Below are positions 54,201 to 64,000 of a stretch of DNA of 64,000 bases, in pieces (positions within the stretch are counted from its first letter, which is position 1; every line of letters begins with the position of its first letter). Made by a program: the position numbers and the translations under genes. Origin of the DNA: Limnoperna fortunei (taxonomy: Eukaryota; Mollusca; Bivalvia; Mytilida; Modiolidae); assembly GCA_944474755.1 (NCBI GenBank), contig OX104122.1, forward strand, positions 16,626,641-16,690,640, given 5' to 3'. The notes beneath the pieces are model-generated. The model did no database searches. It worked only from the letters and a program-made list of their open reading frames with translations, and was not told the DNA's origin.

Positions 54201-56555
54201 TATATACATGTACTAACGATAACGGTATATACATGTACTAACGATAACAGTGTATACATGTACTAACGATAACAGTGTATACATGTACTAACGATAACAG
54301 TATATACATGTACTAACGATAACGGTATATACATGTACTAACGATAACAGTGTATACATGTACTAACGATAACAGTGTATACATGTACTAACGATAACAG
54401 TATATACATGTACTAACGATAACAGTATATACATGTACTAACGATAACAGTGTATACATGTACTAACGATAACAGTGTATACATGTACTAACGATAACAA
54501 AGTATACATGTACTAACGATAACAGTGTATACATGTACTAACGATAACAAAGTATACATGTACTAACGATAACAGTGTATACATGTACTAACGATAACAA
54601 AGTATACATGTACTAACGATAACAGTGTATACATGTACTAACGATAACAGTATATACATGTGCTAACGATAACGGTGTATACATGTACTAACGATAACAG
54701 TGTATACATGTACTAACGATAACAAAGTATACATGTACTAACGATAACAGTGTATACATGTACTAACGATAACAGTATATACATGTGCTAACGATAACGG
54801 TGTATACATGTACTAACGATAACAGTGTATACATGTACTAACGATAACAAAGTATACATGTACTAACGATAACAGTGTATACATGTACTAACGATAACAG
54901 TATATACATGTACTAACGATAACAGTGTATACATGTACTAACGATAACAGTGTATACATGTACTAACGATAACAAAGTAAACATGTACTAACGATAACAA
55001 AGTAAACATGTACTAACGATAACAGTGTATACATGTACTAACGATAACAAAGTAAACATGTACTAACGATAACAAAGTAAACATGTACTAACGATAACAG
55101 TGTATACATGTACTAACGATAACAAAGTATACATGTACTAACGATAACAGTGTATACATGTACTAACGATAACAGTATATACATGTGCTAACGATAACGG
55201 TGTATACATGTACTAACGATAACAGTGTATACATGTACTAACGATAACAAAGTATACATGTACTAACGATAACAGTGTATACATGTACTAACGATAACAG
55301 TATATACATGTGCTAACGATAACGGTGTATACATGTACTAACGATAACAGTGTATACATGTACTAACGATAACAAAGTATACATGTACTAACGATAACAG
55401 TGTATACATGTACTAACGATAACAGTATATACATGTACTAACGATAACAGTGTATACATGTACTAACAATAACAGTGTATACATATACTAACGATAACAA
55501 AGTAAACATGTACTAACGATAACAAAGTAAACATGTACTAACGATAACAGTGTATACATGTACTAACGATAACAGTGTATACCTGTACTAACGATAACAG
55601 TGTATACATGTACTAACGATAACGGTGTATACATGTACTAACGATAACAGTGTATACATGTACTAACGATAACGGTGTATACATGTACTAACGATAACGG
55701 TGTATACATGTACTAACGATAACAGTGTATACACGTACTAACGATAACAAAGTATACATGTACTAACGATAACAGTGTATACATGTACTAACGATAACAG
55801 TGTATACATGAACTAACGATAACAGTGTATACATGTACTAACGATAACAGTGTATACATGTACTAACGATAACGGTGTATACATGTACTATCGATAACGG
55901 TGTATACATGTACTAACGATAACAGTGTATACATGTACTAACGATAACAGTGTATACATGTACTAACGATAACAAAGTATACATGTACTAACGATAACAA
56001 AGTATACATGTACTAACGATAACAAAGTATACATGTACTAACGATAACGGTGTATACATGTACTAACGTTAACAAAGTATACATGTACTAACGATAACAG
56101 TGTATACATGTACTAACGATAGCAAAGTATACATGTACTAACGATAACAGTGTATACATGTACTAACGATAACAGTGTATACATGTACTAACGATAACGG
56201 TTTACACATGTACCAACGATAACAGTATATACATGTGCTAACGATAACGGTGTATACATATACTAACGATAACAGTGTATACATGTACTAACGATAACAG
56301 TGTATACATGTACTAACGATAACAGTGTATACATGTACTAACGATAACAAAGTATACATGTACTAACGATAACAGTGTATACATGTACTAACGATAACAG
56401 TGTATACATGTACTAACGATAACAGTGTATACATGTACTAACGATAACAAAGTATACATGTACTAACGATAACGGTGTATACATGTTCTAACGATAACAC
56501 AGTATACATGTACTAACGATAACGGTGTATACATGTACTAACGATAACAGTGTAT
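51215..56555. repeat. 25-bp satellite, about 214 copies, with higher-order repeats
   Basis: Unit: TATACATGTACTAACGATAA, then CAGTG. Variants carry CAGTA, CGGTA, CGGTG or CAAAG at the end, or GTGCTAACG. Variant order repeats: the stretch from about 52396 to 53080 recurs at exactly +1000 bp (40 units), shown by GTGCTAACGATAACGGTG at 52460/53460, AACGGTATAT at 52671/53671 and the CAAAG doublet at 53021/54021. A 525-bp (21-unit) order is visible at 54660/55185 and 54785/55310. The 3' end (after about 55450) is more degenerate. Each unit contains TACATGTA (palindrome) and TACTAAC. Confidence 0.98.
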
Positions 56556-57436
56556 ACTTTGTTTATAAATGTGATCATGAATGTGCGGTTCGTAACTTTT
56601 ATCTGTGAAGATGGTGGCACTTCTTTTGACTCTCTTTTGGAAAGAAATAAACTTCTGACTTTAAAAACTAGAAAAATACGTACGATTGCCTTTGAGTTTT
56701 TCAAAATTATTCATTATAATTACAATATATGCATGTTATCACCGTATATAATTTCAGCTAGGTAAATAAGCAATGGTACTCCGACCCGGTAAAAGTTCAT
56801 TTCGTTACAAAGCAGAAAAATCTTAAACTTTTATCCAAACGAAATCATACAGATCGGTGCACAGTGAGTGATGGTGGTAGTGGGGGGAGGGGGGCGGAGT
56901 TGTAGTGTATTTAAATGCCAGACGATTCTACATGACTGAGTAACTCAAAAATCTGGTTACACGTGTAACAGCTGATATGTCTAGACATACGCATATCGAC
57001 ATTATATGTTATTCTGTTGTATTTTCTTATCAATAAGGATATGCATACCCATCTACGAACTGCACTCCCCCTTCCAAAATGCCCACATTTCCAAAACACC
57101 CATACCAAAACGACCCAAAGAAACATGCAAAAAGTCAAATAGCGAAAAATAAAGATAGCAAAAACACGGGATCGTATTTTGGAGGTGGATTTTCCATAAC
57201 GATCATTTAAGTCATGATTATGTCCATTTAACTTCTTGACGATTAATATCCACATAGGTAATACAAACTGCTGCATGAGTAGCTGAATAATTAACTCTGG
57301 AATCCAGCATTTGTAAAATAAAATCATCAAATAATGAAAGATAATACAAAGACCAAATACGCAAAACGGAAGGTATTCTTGTATAACATTGGAGAATATT
57401 GAGACGTATGATTTAACATTTGTGTTATTGGCACCA
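56556..57436. other. Intergenic sequence, nothing recognised
   Basis: AT-rich, with a G-rich run near 56880 (GGGGGGAGGGGGGCGGAG). The frames at 56513-56765 and 56911-57330 have no domain or conserved motif. Confidence 0.5.
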
Positions 57437-57442
57437 ATCTGG

Positions 57443-57612
<170 letters not shown>

Positions 57613-58158
57613 AGTTGTCCCACTCATTAAATAATTCCTGAATTACAATTTTTGTTGTGTTTTTTTTTATCAAAACGCGCTTTGAATCTAAGTATTCCTG
57701 TTGCTCAAAGCTTCACGTGTTATTTATGACATAAACAAAGACTGTTTTACCGCCCACTACTTTTGAAATCGTTTCCTTGCTGATTAAGTTCACTTATAAT
57801 AGTTATTGGTTATTTTCATAACTATGTATAATAAAGCTGAAAATAACACATTTGACAAATTGTTCAATTCAATGTAAAAGGCATTGTATTAAGGAGTTAT
57901 TCTAGACAAACGTCATAATATAGTTGTAGGTTTCATTTCACGTCAAATACATAATTGTTCTCGTGGCTAATTGATCAGGAATTAACCAATTGATTCAACA
58001 ATTGTATAATCAGTATGGGAAATCATAAATATTATTTATATTACGTATTTCCAATATCGTTTAAATCGGGGATATTTTTAGAATTCATCGACATATATAA
58101 TAATACACGTTTTTTCTGACGACGTTGATACAATTGTTCTATGTTAGACCATTATAAT
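57613..58158. other. Intergenic sequence, nothing recognised
   Basis: AT-rich unique sequence. No ORF or repeat worth naming. Confidence 0.5.
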
Positions 58159-58170
58159 TATATTCGTTGG

Positions 58171-58428
58171 CGGGGGCTTCGGTGGCCGAGTGGTCAAGGT
58201 AGTTCGTCTACTATTGATCACGTGGTTTGTCAACACTGAGATGGCGGGTTCGATTCTCGCTGCAGGCAGGGTGTACTCGACTCCAATCTTAATTGACAAG
58301 GATTGCCAGTTTTCCTACCACAGGTCGGGGGTTTTCTCCGGCTTCCTCCCCCAATAAAAACTGGACGCCATGATTAGCTGAAAAATTGCTGAAATTGGCG
58401 TTAAACACCATCAAACAAACAAAAACAA
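58171..58428 (+). mobile_element. tRNA-derived SINE, full length, 12-bp target duplication
   Basis: Box A TGGCCGAGTGG (58183-58193) and box B GGTTCGATTC (58247-58256) are nearly canonical for a tRNA promoter. After the head come GCAGGCAGGGTGTACTCGAC, TCCAATCTTAATTGACAAGG, GGTCGGGGGTTTTCTCCGGC, TTCCTCCCCCAATAAAAACT, GGACGCCATGAT and the tail GGCGTTAAACACCATCAAAC, AAACAAAAA. The target duplication TATATTCGTTGG is perfect at 58159-58170 and 58429-58440. It is the youngest SINE copy here and the reference for the fragments listed in this window. Confidence 0.96.
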
Positions 58429-58494
58429 TATATTCGTTGGCCTCATGTTATGAATGACTTGAGGTCACTTCCCTTCAAAAGTCAGGAACTATTA

Positions 58495-58578
58495 ATCCTT
58501 CTTCTAGATAAACTGGACGCCATGATTAAAACTGAATAGTTGCTTAAAGTTGTTTAAACAACCTATAAACGAATAACT
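58495..58578 (+). mobile_element. Decayed SINE tail fragment
   Basis: GATAAACTGGACGCCATGAT, then TAAAACTGAATAGTTGC and TTGTTTAAACAACCTATAAA resembles the SINE tail. It lies just 55 bp after the young copy and is clearly older. Confidence 0.6.
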
Positions 58579-58819
58579 AGACAATAAGTTATAAGGTCTT
58601 ATAATGAATTGTTGAACTGATGGTATGTAATCGTTCCAATCGACCAATTGGAGAACACGTTATATTCGTTATTGCATTAGGATTTAGCACTGATTTTGTG
58701 TATTTTTATAATTAACTTGTTTTTACATGGCTGAGACACCAAACCTTTATGTATATAAAGAGTATCCTATGTTGACTGTTTTCTTCATTGTATTCACTCC
58801 GCCCTTACCCAATGCCCAG

Positions 58820-58935
58820 TGTCCTATGTTGGTATTGTCCTATGTTGGTATTGTCCTCTGTTGGTATTGTCCTTTGTATGTTGGTAGTGTCCTATGGTTG
58901 TTGGTATTGTCCTATGGATGTTGATATTGTCTAAT
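58820..58935. repeat. 16-bp minisatellite, left arm, about 7 copies
   Basis: Unit: TGTCCTATGTTGGTAT, with length variants such as TGTCCTATGGTTGTTGGTAT. It is the reverse complement of the large array that starts at 61096, and is the left member of an inverted duplication. Confidence 0.93.
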
Positions 58936-58989
58936 GGTCAACGGATTGTTTACATAGTTAATACATTCAGGATACATTTTCAATGAAAC

Positions 58990-59150
58990 ATATGAAACGC
59001 CATGACTGCCTATTCTATGAAAATGTCTTTATAAGCGGTGCCGACTTCTTTATATGAGGTGTTCACGACTTTATATGCGGTGCTTATTACTTTATATGCG
59101 GTGGTTACGACTTTATATGCAGTGCCTATTACTTTATATGTGCTTTAAAT
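58990..59150. repeat. ~24-bp tandem repeat, left arm
   Basis: After GAAACGCCATGACTGCCTAT come five units like ACTTTATATGCGGTGCTTAT. The same two pieces occur in inverted orientation at 60430-60685. Confidence 0.88.
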
Positions 59151-59159
59151 GTCATAGTA

Positions 59160-60420
59160 TACGCTTCGTTCGTCATGACCTTTATACGTGATAAATACGC
59201 ATTTTTTATATATCACATTTCCTACACACTGGAATTTACTGGCTTTCGATAAAAATTGTATAACTTTGTCGTTCTTAATTTTTAGTAATTATATATTTAT
59301 TATTGCTGTGAGTACAGATTTCAGCAGTCAAAGGAATTCACGTTATGTGTATTATTGTAATAATTTACTAAAATTCCCAAGGAAAAGAACTTTACATACG
59401 ATCACCGTATTAAGACCGAAATGTTTGTTTATTTGTTTGTTGATAGAAGGGGGTTTAATTTTTTATAGGGGGAATAAGCCCGACTACCCGGTGAAAACCC
59501 CCCGAACTTCGACAGGAAGCTAGCAATTTTTGCCCATTAATACTGGATGGAGTCGAGCATACCCTAACGCAGTACAAAATTCGAACCCTCAACGTCATTG
59601 TTGACAGACATGTGATCATAACGAACTAACTTAACCACTCGGACACCAAGGTCCCATGACCGGGATGCGAAATAGTACAACACTGACCGCATGTTCTACT
59701 CTTTAAAAGTTTTGTTTTCATTTAATCCAATCCAAAAATTTAGGAGATGCAAATCATTTTTAAAGTTTACGTATTCCTCTAAATGTTAACACTAAACTAT
59801 GTTAATTTGCATTTAATGAACTAATTCAGATAATACTTTTCAGCATATTTCACGAACGAAAACACTGTAATCTGGAACAAAGTCCAAATCACAAGACAAC
59901 ACTGTGGTCACCAACACATTATCTTCAATATTTTTTACATAAATGTCCTAAAATATGCTAGTAGGCCTAATAAAACAAATTAAATTTTCTATAAGAGTCA
60001 GCAATTGTCTTTCCGATTTTCGTTTCGAGATTCCCCCATTAGAAAGTCAGGAAATTTCCGCTTACCTAATGCAGGCAAGATCACCCCCATACAAACGACA
60101 AACAAATAAACAAACAGTCCGATTTAAAGATTTTTCCTGGTAAATAGCACACAGCAACTTGTTTAGGTATGGACACAACGTCACTGCTGCCAGTTCAAAA
60201 TCAAATGCTGAGCCAGATTGCTTTACTCCATACAGGCAGTTTTAGAACATGAAAAGACTCGTCGATTTTAGAAATTTATACAATTTTGTTCTGATTTCAC
60301 ACATATTGCCCCATTAGCTGGAAAATCTAAAAACAGCCATCAAACCGCTCATTTGAATTTTAGAAAATCATTACAATAATACACATTATAATTGTTCCTT
60401 TGACCGCCACAAAGCAGTGC
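59160..60420. other. Spacer of the inverted duplication
   Basis: About 1.25 kb of AT-rich sequence. It contains a reversed SINE head (59525-59660). The 111-codon frame at 59188-59523 and the 62-codon frame at 59955-60143 have no recognisable domain. Confidence 0.5.
59525..59660 (-). mobile_element. SINE head fragment, reversed
   Basis: CCCATTAATACTGGATGGAG, TCGAGCATACCCTAACGCAG, AAATTCGAACCCTCAACGTC, ATTGTTGACAGACATGTGAT and CCACTCGGACACCAAGGTCC is the reverse complement of the SINE head. Both boxes are recognisable (TTCGAACCC, CCACTCGGACACC). Confidence 0.82.
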
Positions 60421-60424
60421 ACCT

Positions 60425-60690
60425 CACATAAATTCGTAAGCACTGCATATTAAGTCGCACGCCCGCATAAAATGTCATTAGTAAGCACTGCAAATAAAGT
60501 CCCAAGCACCGAATATATAGTAGTAAGCATGGCATATAAAGTCGTTAGTAAGCATCGCATATTAAGTAGTAAGAACCGCCTTTATAAGTAGTAAGTATCG
60601 CATTATGAAGTAGTAAGCACTGCATTTAAGGTAGAAAGCACCGCATAAAAAGTATTTTTCATACATAATGCAGTCATGGCGTTCTAATTG
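60425..60690. repeat. ~24-bp tandem repeat, right arm (inverted relative to 58990-59150)
   Basis: Units like GTAAGCACTGCATATTAAGT, ending in TGCAGTCATGGCGTTCTAAT, are the reverse complement of the left arm. About nine to ten degenerate copies, so this arm has expanded or the left arm has shrunk. Confidence 0.88.
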
Positions 60691-60699
60691 TCAATAGAC

Positions 60700-60895
60700 T
60701 GTAAACATGGGGCTAGCTAGTTAGACCCTTATTGTGAGCAGAGTGTACTCAGTCCAAGACTGAGATTCTGTTCTGCCGATGGTCTGAGTTTTAATCGGGA
60801 ACTTCGCCTTCCTGTCTCAATATAAGCTGATATAGCCTTGCTGAAAGTGACGTTAAACTATATCCAAATAAACAAACAAACACACAAATACGTTT
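60700..60895 (+). mobile_element. SINE copy, diverged
   Basis: GCTAGCTAGTTAGACCCTTA, TTGTGAGCAGAGTGTACTCA, GTCCAAGACTGAGATTCTG, TCAATATAAGCTGATATAGC, TTGCTGAAAGTGACGTTAAA, CTATATCCAAATAAACAAAC. The tail is clear; the head is lost or strongly diverged. It sits inside the right arm of the inverted duplication and is absent from the left arm. Confidence 0.75.
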
Positions 60896-61095
60896 GCCAT
60901 TGTATAAATGTATTCCCACGACAGTTTTATTGAGAATTCCTCACCACAGCATAATTCCAAGCGACAAAAAAAACGGATCGTCATGTAATCCTTTGTAGTA
61001 TAGTGAATATGAAAGAGAGATGTTGGTGGTATAGCAATGGTGCTTGAAGAAGATCAATGATGATAATGCATTTGATTGTTAAGAGTTTTTGATAC
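60896..61095. other. Short spacer before the terminal array
   Basis: Unique AT-rich sequence of about 200 bp, ending in GTTTTTGATACCAACAATCA where the array begins. Confidence 0.5.
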
Positions 61096-64000
61096 CAACA
61101 ATCACAGAACAATGCCACCAAACAAAGGACAATACCAACATAGGACAATACTAGCATAGGACAATACTAACATAGGACAATACTAACATAGGACAATACT
61201 AACATAGGACAATACTAACAAAGGACAATACTAACAAAGGACAATACCAACATAGGACAATACCAACATAGGACAATACCAACAACGATATGACAATACC
61301 AACATAGGAAAATACTAACATAGGACAATACCAACATAGGACAATACTAACATAGGACAATACTAACATAGGACAATACTAACAAAGGACAATACCAACA
61401 TAGGACAATACCAACATAGGACAATACCAACATAGGACAATACCAACAAAGGACAATTCAATACCAACATAGGACAATACCACCAACCATAGGACAATAC
61501 CAACATAGGGCAATATCAACATATGACAATACCAACATAGGACAATACCAACATAGGACAATACTAACATAGGACAATACCAACATAGGACAATACCACC
61601 AAACATAGGAAAATATCACCAACCATAGGACAATACCAACATAGGACAATACTAACATAGGACAATACCAACATAGGACAATACCAACATAGGACAATAC
61701 AATACCAACATAGGACAATACCACCAACCATAGTAAAATACCAACATAGTACAATACCAACATAGGACAATACAATACCAAAATAGGACAATACCAACAT
61801 AGGACAATAGCAACATAGGACAATACCAACAACCATAGGACAATACCAACATAGGACAATACCACCAAACATAGGAAAATATCACCAACCATAGGACAAT
61901 ACCAACATAGGACAATTCTAACATAGGACAATACTAACATAGGACAATACCAACATAGGACAATACCAACATAGGACAATACTAACATAGGACAATACCA
62001 ACATAGGACAATACCAACATAGGACAATACAATACCAACATAGGACAATACCAACATAGGACAATACAATACCAAAATAGGACAATACCAACAACCATAG
62101 GACAATACCAACATAGGGCAATATCAACATATGACAATAGCAACATAAGACAATACCACCAAACATAGGAAAATACCACCAACCATAGTACAATACCAAC
62201 ATAGGACAATATCAACATAGGACAATACCAACATAAGACAATACCACCAAACATAGGAAAATACCACCAACCATAGTACAATATTAACATAGGGCAATAC
62301 CAACATAAGACAATAACACCAAACATAGGACGATACCAAAACCATAGGACAATATCAACATAGGACAATACCACCAACCATAGTACAATACCAATATAGG
62401 ACAATACCAAAATAGGACAATACCAACAACCATAGGACAATACCAACATAGGGCAATATCAACATATGACAATACCAACATAGGACAATACCACCAAACA
62501 TAGGAAAATACCACCAACCATAGTACAATATTAACATAGGACAATACCAACATAAGACAATACCACCAAACATAGGACGATACCAAAACCATAGGACAAT
62601 ATCAACATAGGACAATACCACCAAACATAGGACGATACCAACAACCATAAGACGATACCAACAACCATAAGACGATACCAACAACTATAGGATAATATCA
62701 ACAACCAAAGAACAATACTAAAAACCACAGGACAATACCACCAAACATAAGCCTATACCAACAACCATAAGACGATACCAACAACCATAGGACAATACTA
62801 ACATAGGACCATACCAACAACGATAGAACAATACCACCAAACATAGGATAATACCAACAACTATATGACAATACTTACAAATATAGGACAATACTTACAA
62901 ATATAGGACAATACTAACATAGGACGATACCAACAACCATGGGACAACACCAACAAACAAAGGATAACACCAACAACCATAAGACAATACCACCAAACAT
63001 AAGACAATACCACCAAACATAGGACAATACCAACAAACATAAGACAATACCAACAACCATAAGACAATTCCACCAAACATAAGACAATTCCACCAAACAT
63101 AGGACAATACCAACAACCATAAGACAATACCAATATATAAAAATACTATCAACCATAGAACAATACTAGCACCCACAGGACAAAAAACAACCAAACAATA
63201 CCTACAAATATGGGGTCAATACCATCAACCATGGGACAATACCAACATTGGACAATGCCAACCACCATAGGACAATACCAAACGAAACACGGGTCAATAC
63301 CAACAAACAGAGGACAATACCAACAAACAAAGGAAAATACCAACAAACAAAGGAAAATACCAACAAACAGAGGACAATACCAACAAACAAAGGAAAATAC
63401 CAACAAACAGAGGGCAATACCAACAAACAAAGGAAAATACCAACAAACAAAGGAAAATACCAACAAACAGAGGACAATACCAACAAACAAAGGAAAATAC
63501 CAACAAACAAAGGAAAATACCAACAAACAAAGGAAAATACCAACAAAGGAAAATACCAACAAACAGAGGGCAATACCAACAAACAAAGGAAAATACCAAC
63601 AAACAAAGGAAAATACCAACAAACAAAGGAAAATACCAACAAACAAAGGAAAATACCAACAAACAAAGGAAAATACCAACAAACAAAGGAAAATACCAAC
63701 AAACAGAGGGCAATACCAACAAACAAAGGAAAATACCAACAAACAAAGGAAAATACCAACAACAAACAAAGGAAAATACCAACAGAGGGCAATACCAACA
63801 AACAAAGGAAAATACCAACAAACAAAGGAAAATACCAACAAACAAAGGAAAATACCAACAAACAGAGGGCAATACCAACAAACAGAGGAAAATACCAACA
63901 AACAGAGGACAATACCAACAAACAAAGGAAAATACCAACAAACAAAGGAAAATACCAACAAACAGAGGACAATACCAACAAACAAAGGAAAATACCAACA
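61096..64000. repeat. 16/20-bp minisatellite, over 2.9 kb, continues beyond the window
   Basis: It has three zones. At 61096-61600 the unit is mostly the 16-bp AGGACAATACCAACAT. At 61600-63290 the 16-bp unit is mixed with 20-bp forms (AGGACAATACCACCAACCAT, with AAACAT and ACCATAAGACGATACCAAC variants). At 63290-64000 it is a homogeneous 20-bp form (AAAATACCAACAAACAAAGG, with GAGGGC and GAGGAC variants). Zone 3 copies are the most alike. Many overlapping minus-strand frames (up to 278 codons, repeating FVCWYFPL or MLVLSYVG) result from the simple composition and are not genes. Confidence 0.97.

Noticed and set aside
51215..56555. CRISPR-like array of short direct repeats
   Set aside because: There are no unique spacers; units are contiguous, and the context is a eukaryotic gene region.
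56911..57330. 139-codon minus-strand ORF
   Set aside because: No domain, no splice or promoter context; length is compatible with chance in AT-rich DNA.
58171..58260. tRNA gene
   Set aside because: Boxes A and B are present, but the cloverleaf is incomplete and the sequence continues into a conserved SINE body and tail with a target duplication.
59188..59523. 111-codon plus-strand ORF
   Set aside because: No conserved motif; sits in the spacer of an inverted duplication next to a reversed SINE.
61458..63985. Minus-strand ORFs up to 278 codons, apparently hydrophobic and membrane-like
   Set aside because: They are translations of the 16/20-bp minisatellite; several frames are open in the same place.

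Overview
This is AT-rich, intron-rich animal DNA, most likely from a bivalve mollusc. That placement rests on a tRNA-derived SINE with a conserved 3' tail, several dispersed families starting with (GTCC)n or AGCTCACCTGG that I associate with bivalve genomes, and the gene structure. The species cannot be fixed from the sequence. There is no bacterial or viral gene set and no intact transposon ORF.

I can support one protein-coding gene: the 3' part of an ARMC9 orthologue (LisH/armadillo-repeat ciliary protein) on the + strand. Eleven well-supported coding exons lie at 11158-11272, 14669-14764, 17090-17180, 18173-18296, 18809-19244, 19672-19803, 24682-24773, 28663-28781, 31476-31551, 32208-32419 and 41558-41622 (stop TAG). 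A possible 45-nt exon lies at 1411-1455. All junctions are GT-AG and the phases join without a break, giving about 533 codons. The LisH and coiled-coil exons must lie upstream of base 1. A poly(A) signal candidate is at 41935-41940. From there to 64000 I see no gene.

Roughly half of the window is tandem repeat. Large arrays: 26-bp unit (1-662), 51-bp (2036-8966), 64-bp (11290-12190), 33-37-bp (12935-13590), 89-bp (14680-16505), about 165-bp units inside two dispersed elements (19903-23815), 30-bp (32440-36090), 45-bp (38476-39235), 53-bp (40540-41425), 75-bp (45650-46180), 25-bp (51215-56555) and 16/20-bp (61096-64000, running off the end). Between them are SINE copies, hairpin/MITE-like elements and long inverted repeats.

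The most striking observation is that three of the ARMC9 exon-intron junctions have themselves become tandem repeats. The exon at 14669 and its 5' splice site form an 89-bp array with 21 donor-like sites. The exon at 18173 and its donor are present three times. The start of the exon at 28663 and its 3' splice site form a ladder of five acceptors, split by a clean 381-bp MITE insertion. In each case only the outermost, original site keeps the reading frame; the others I traced lead to early stops. The gene therefore carries arrays of decoy splice sites.

Other notable items are a strong CTCF-type motif at 48752-48768, a promoter-like fragment (ETS-like motifs plus an ATGGCGGC start) inside an inverted-repeat element at 21163-21580, two tandem 740-bp units each ending in a 160-bp palindrome (36112-37550), higher-order structure in the 25-bp array, and a large inverted duplication from 58.8 kb to beyond the window end.
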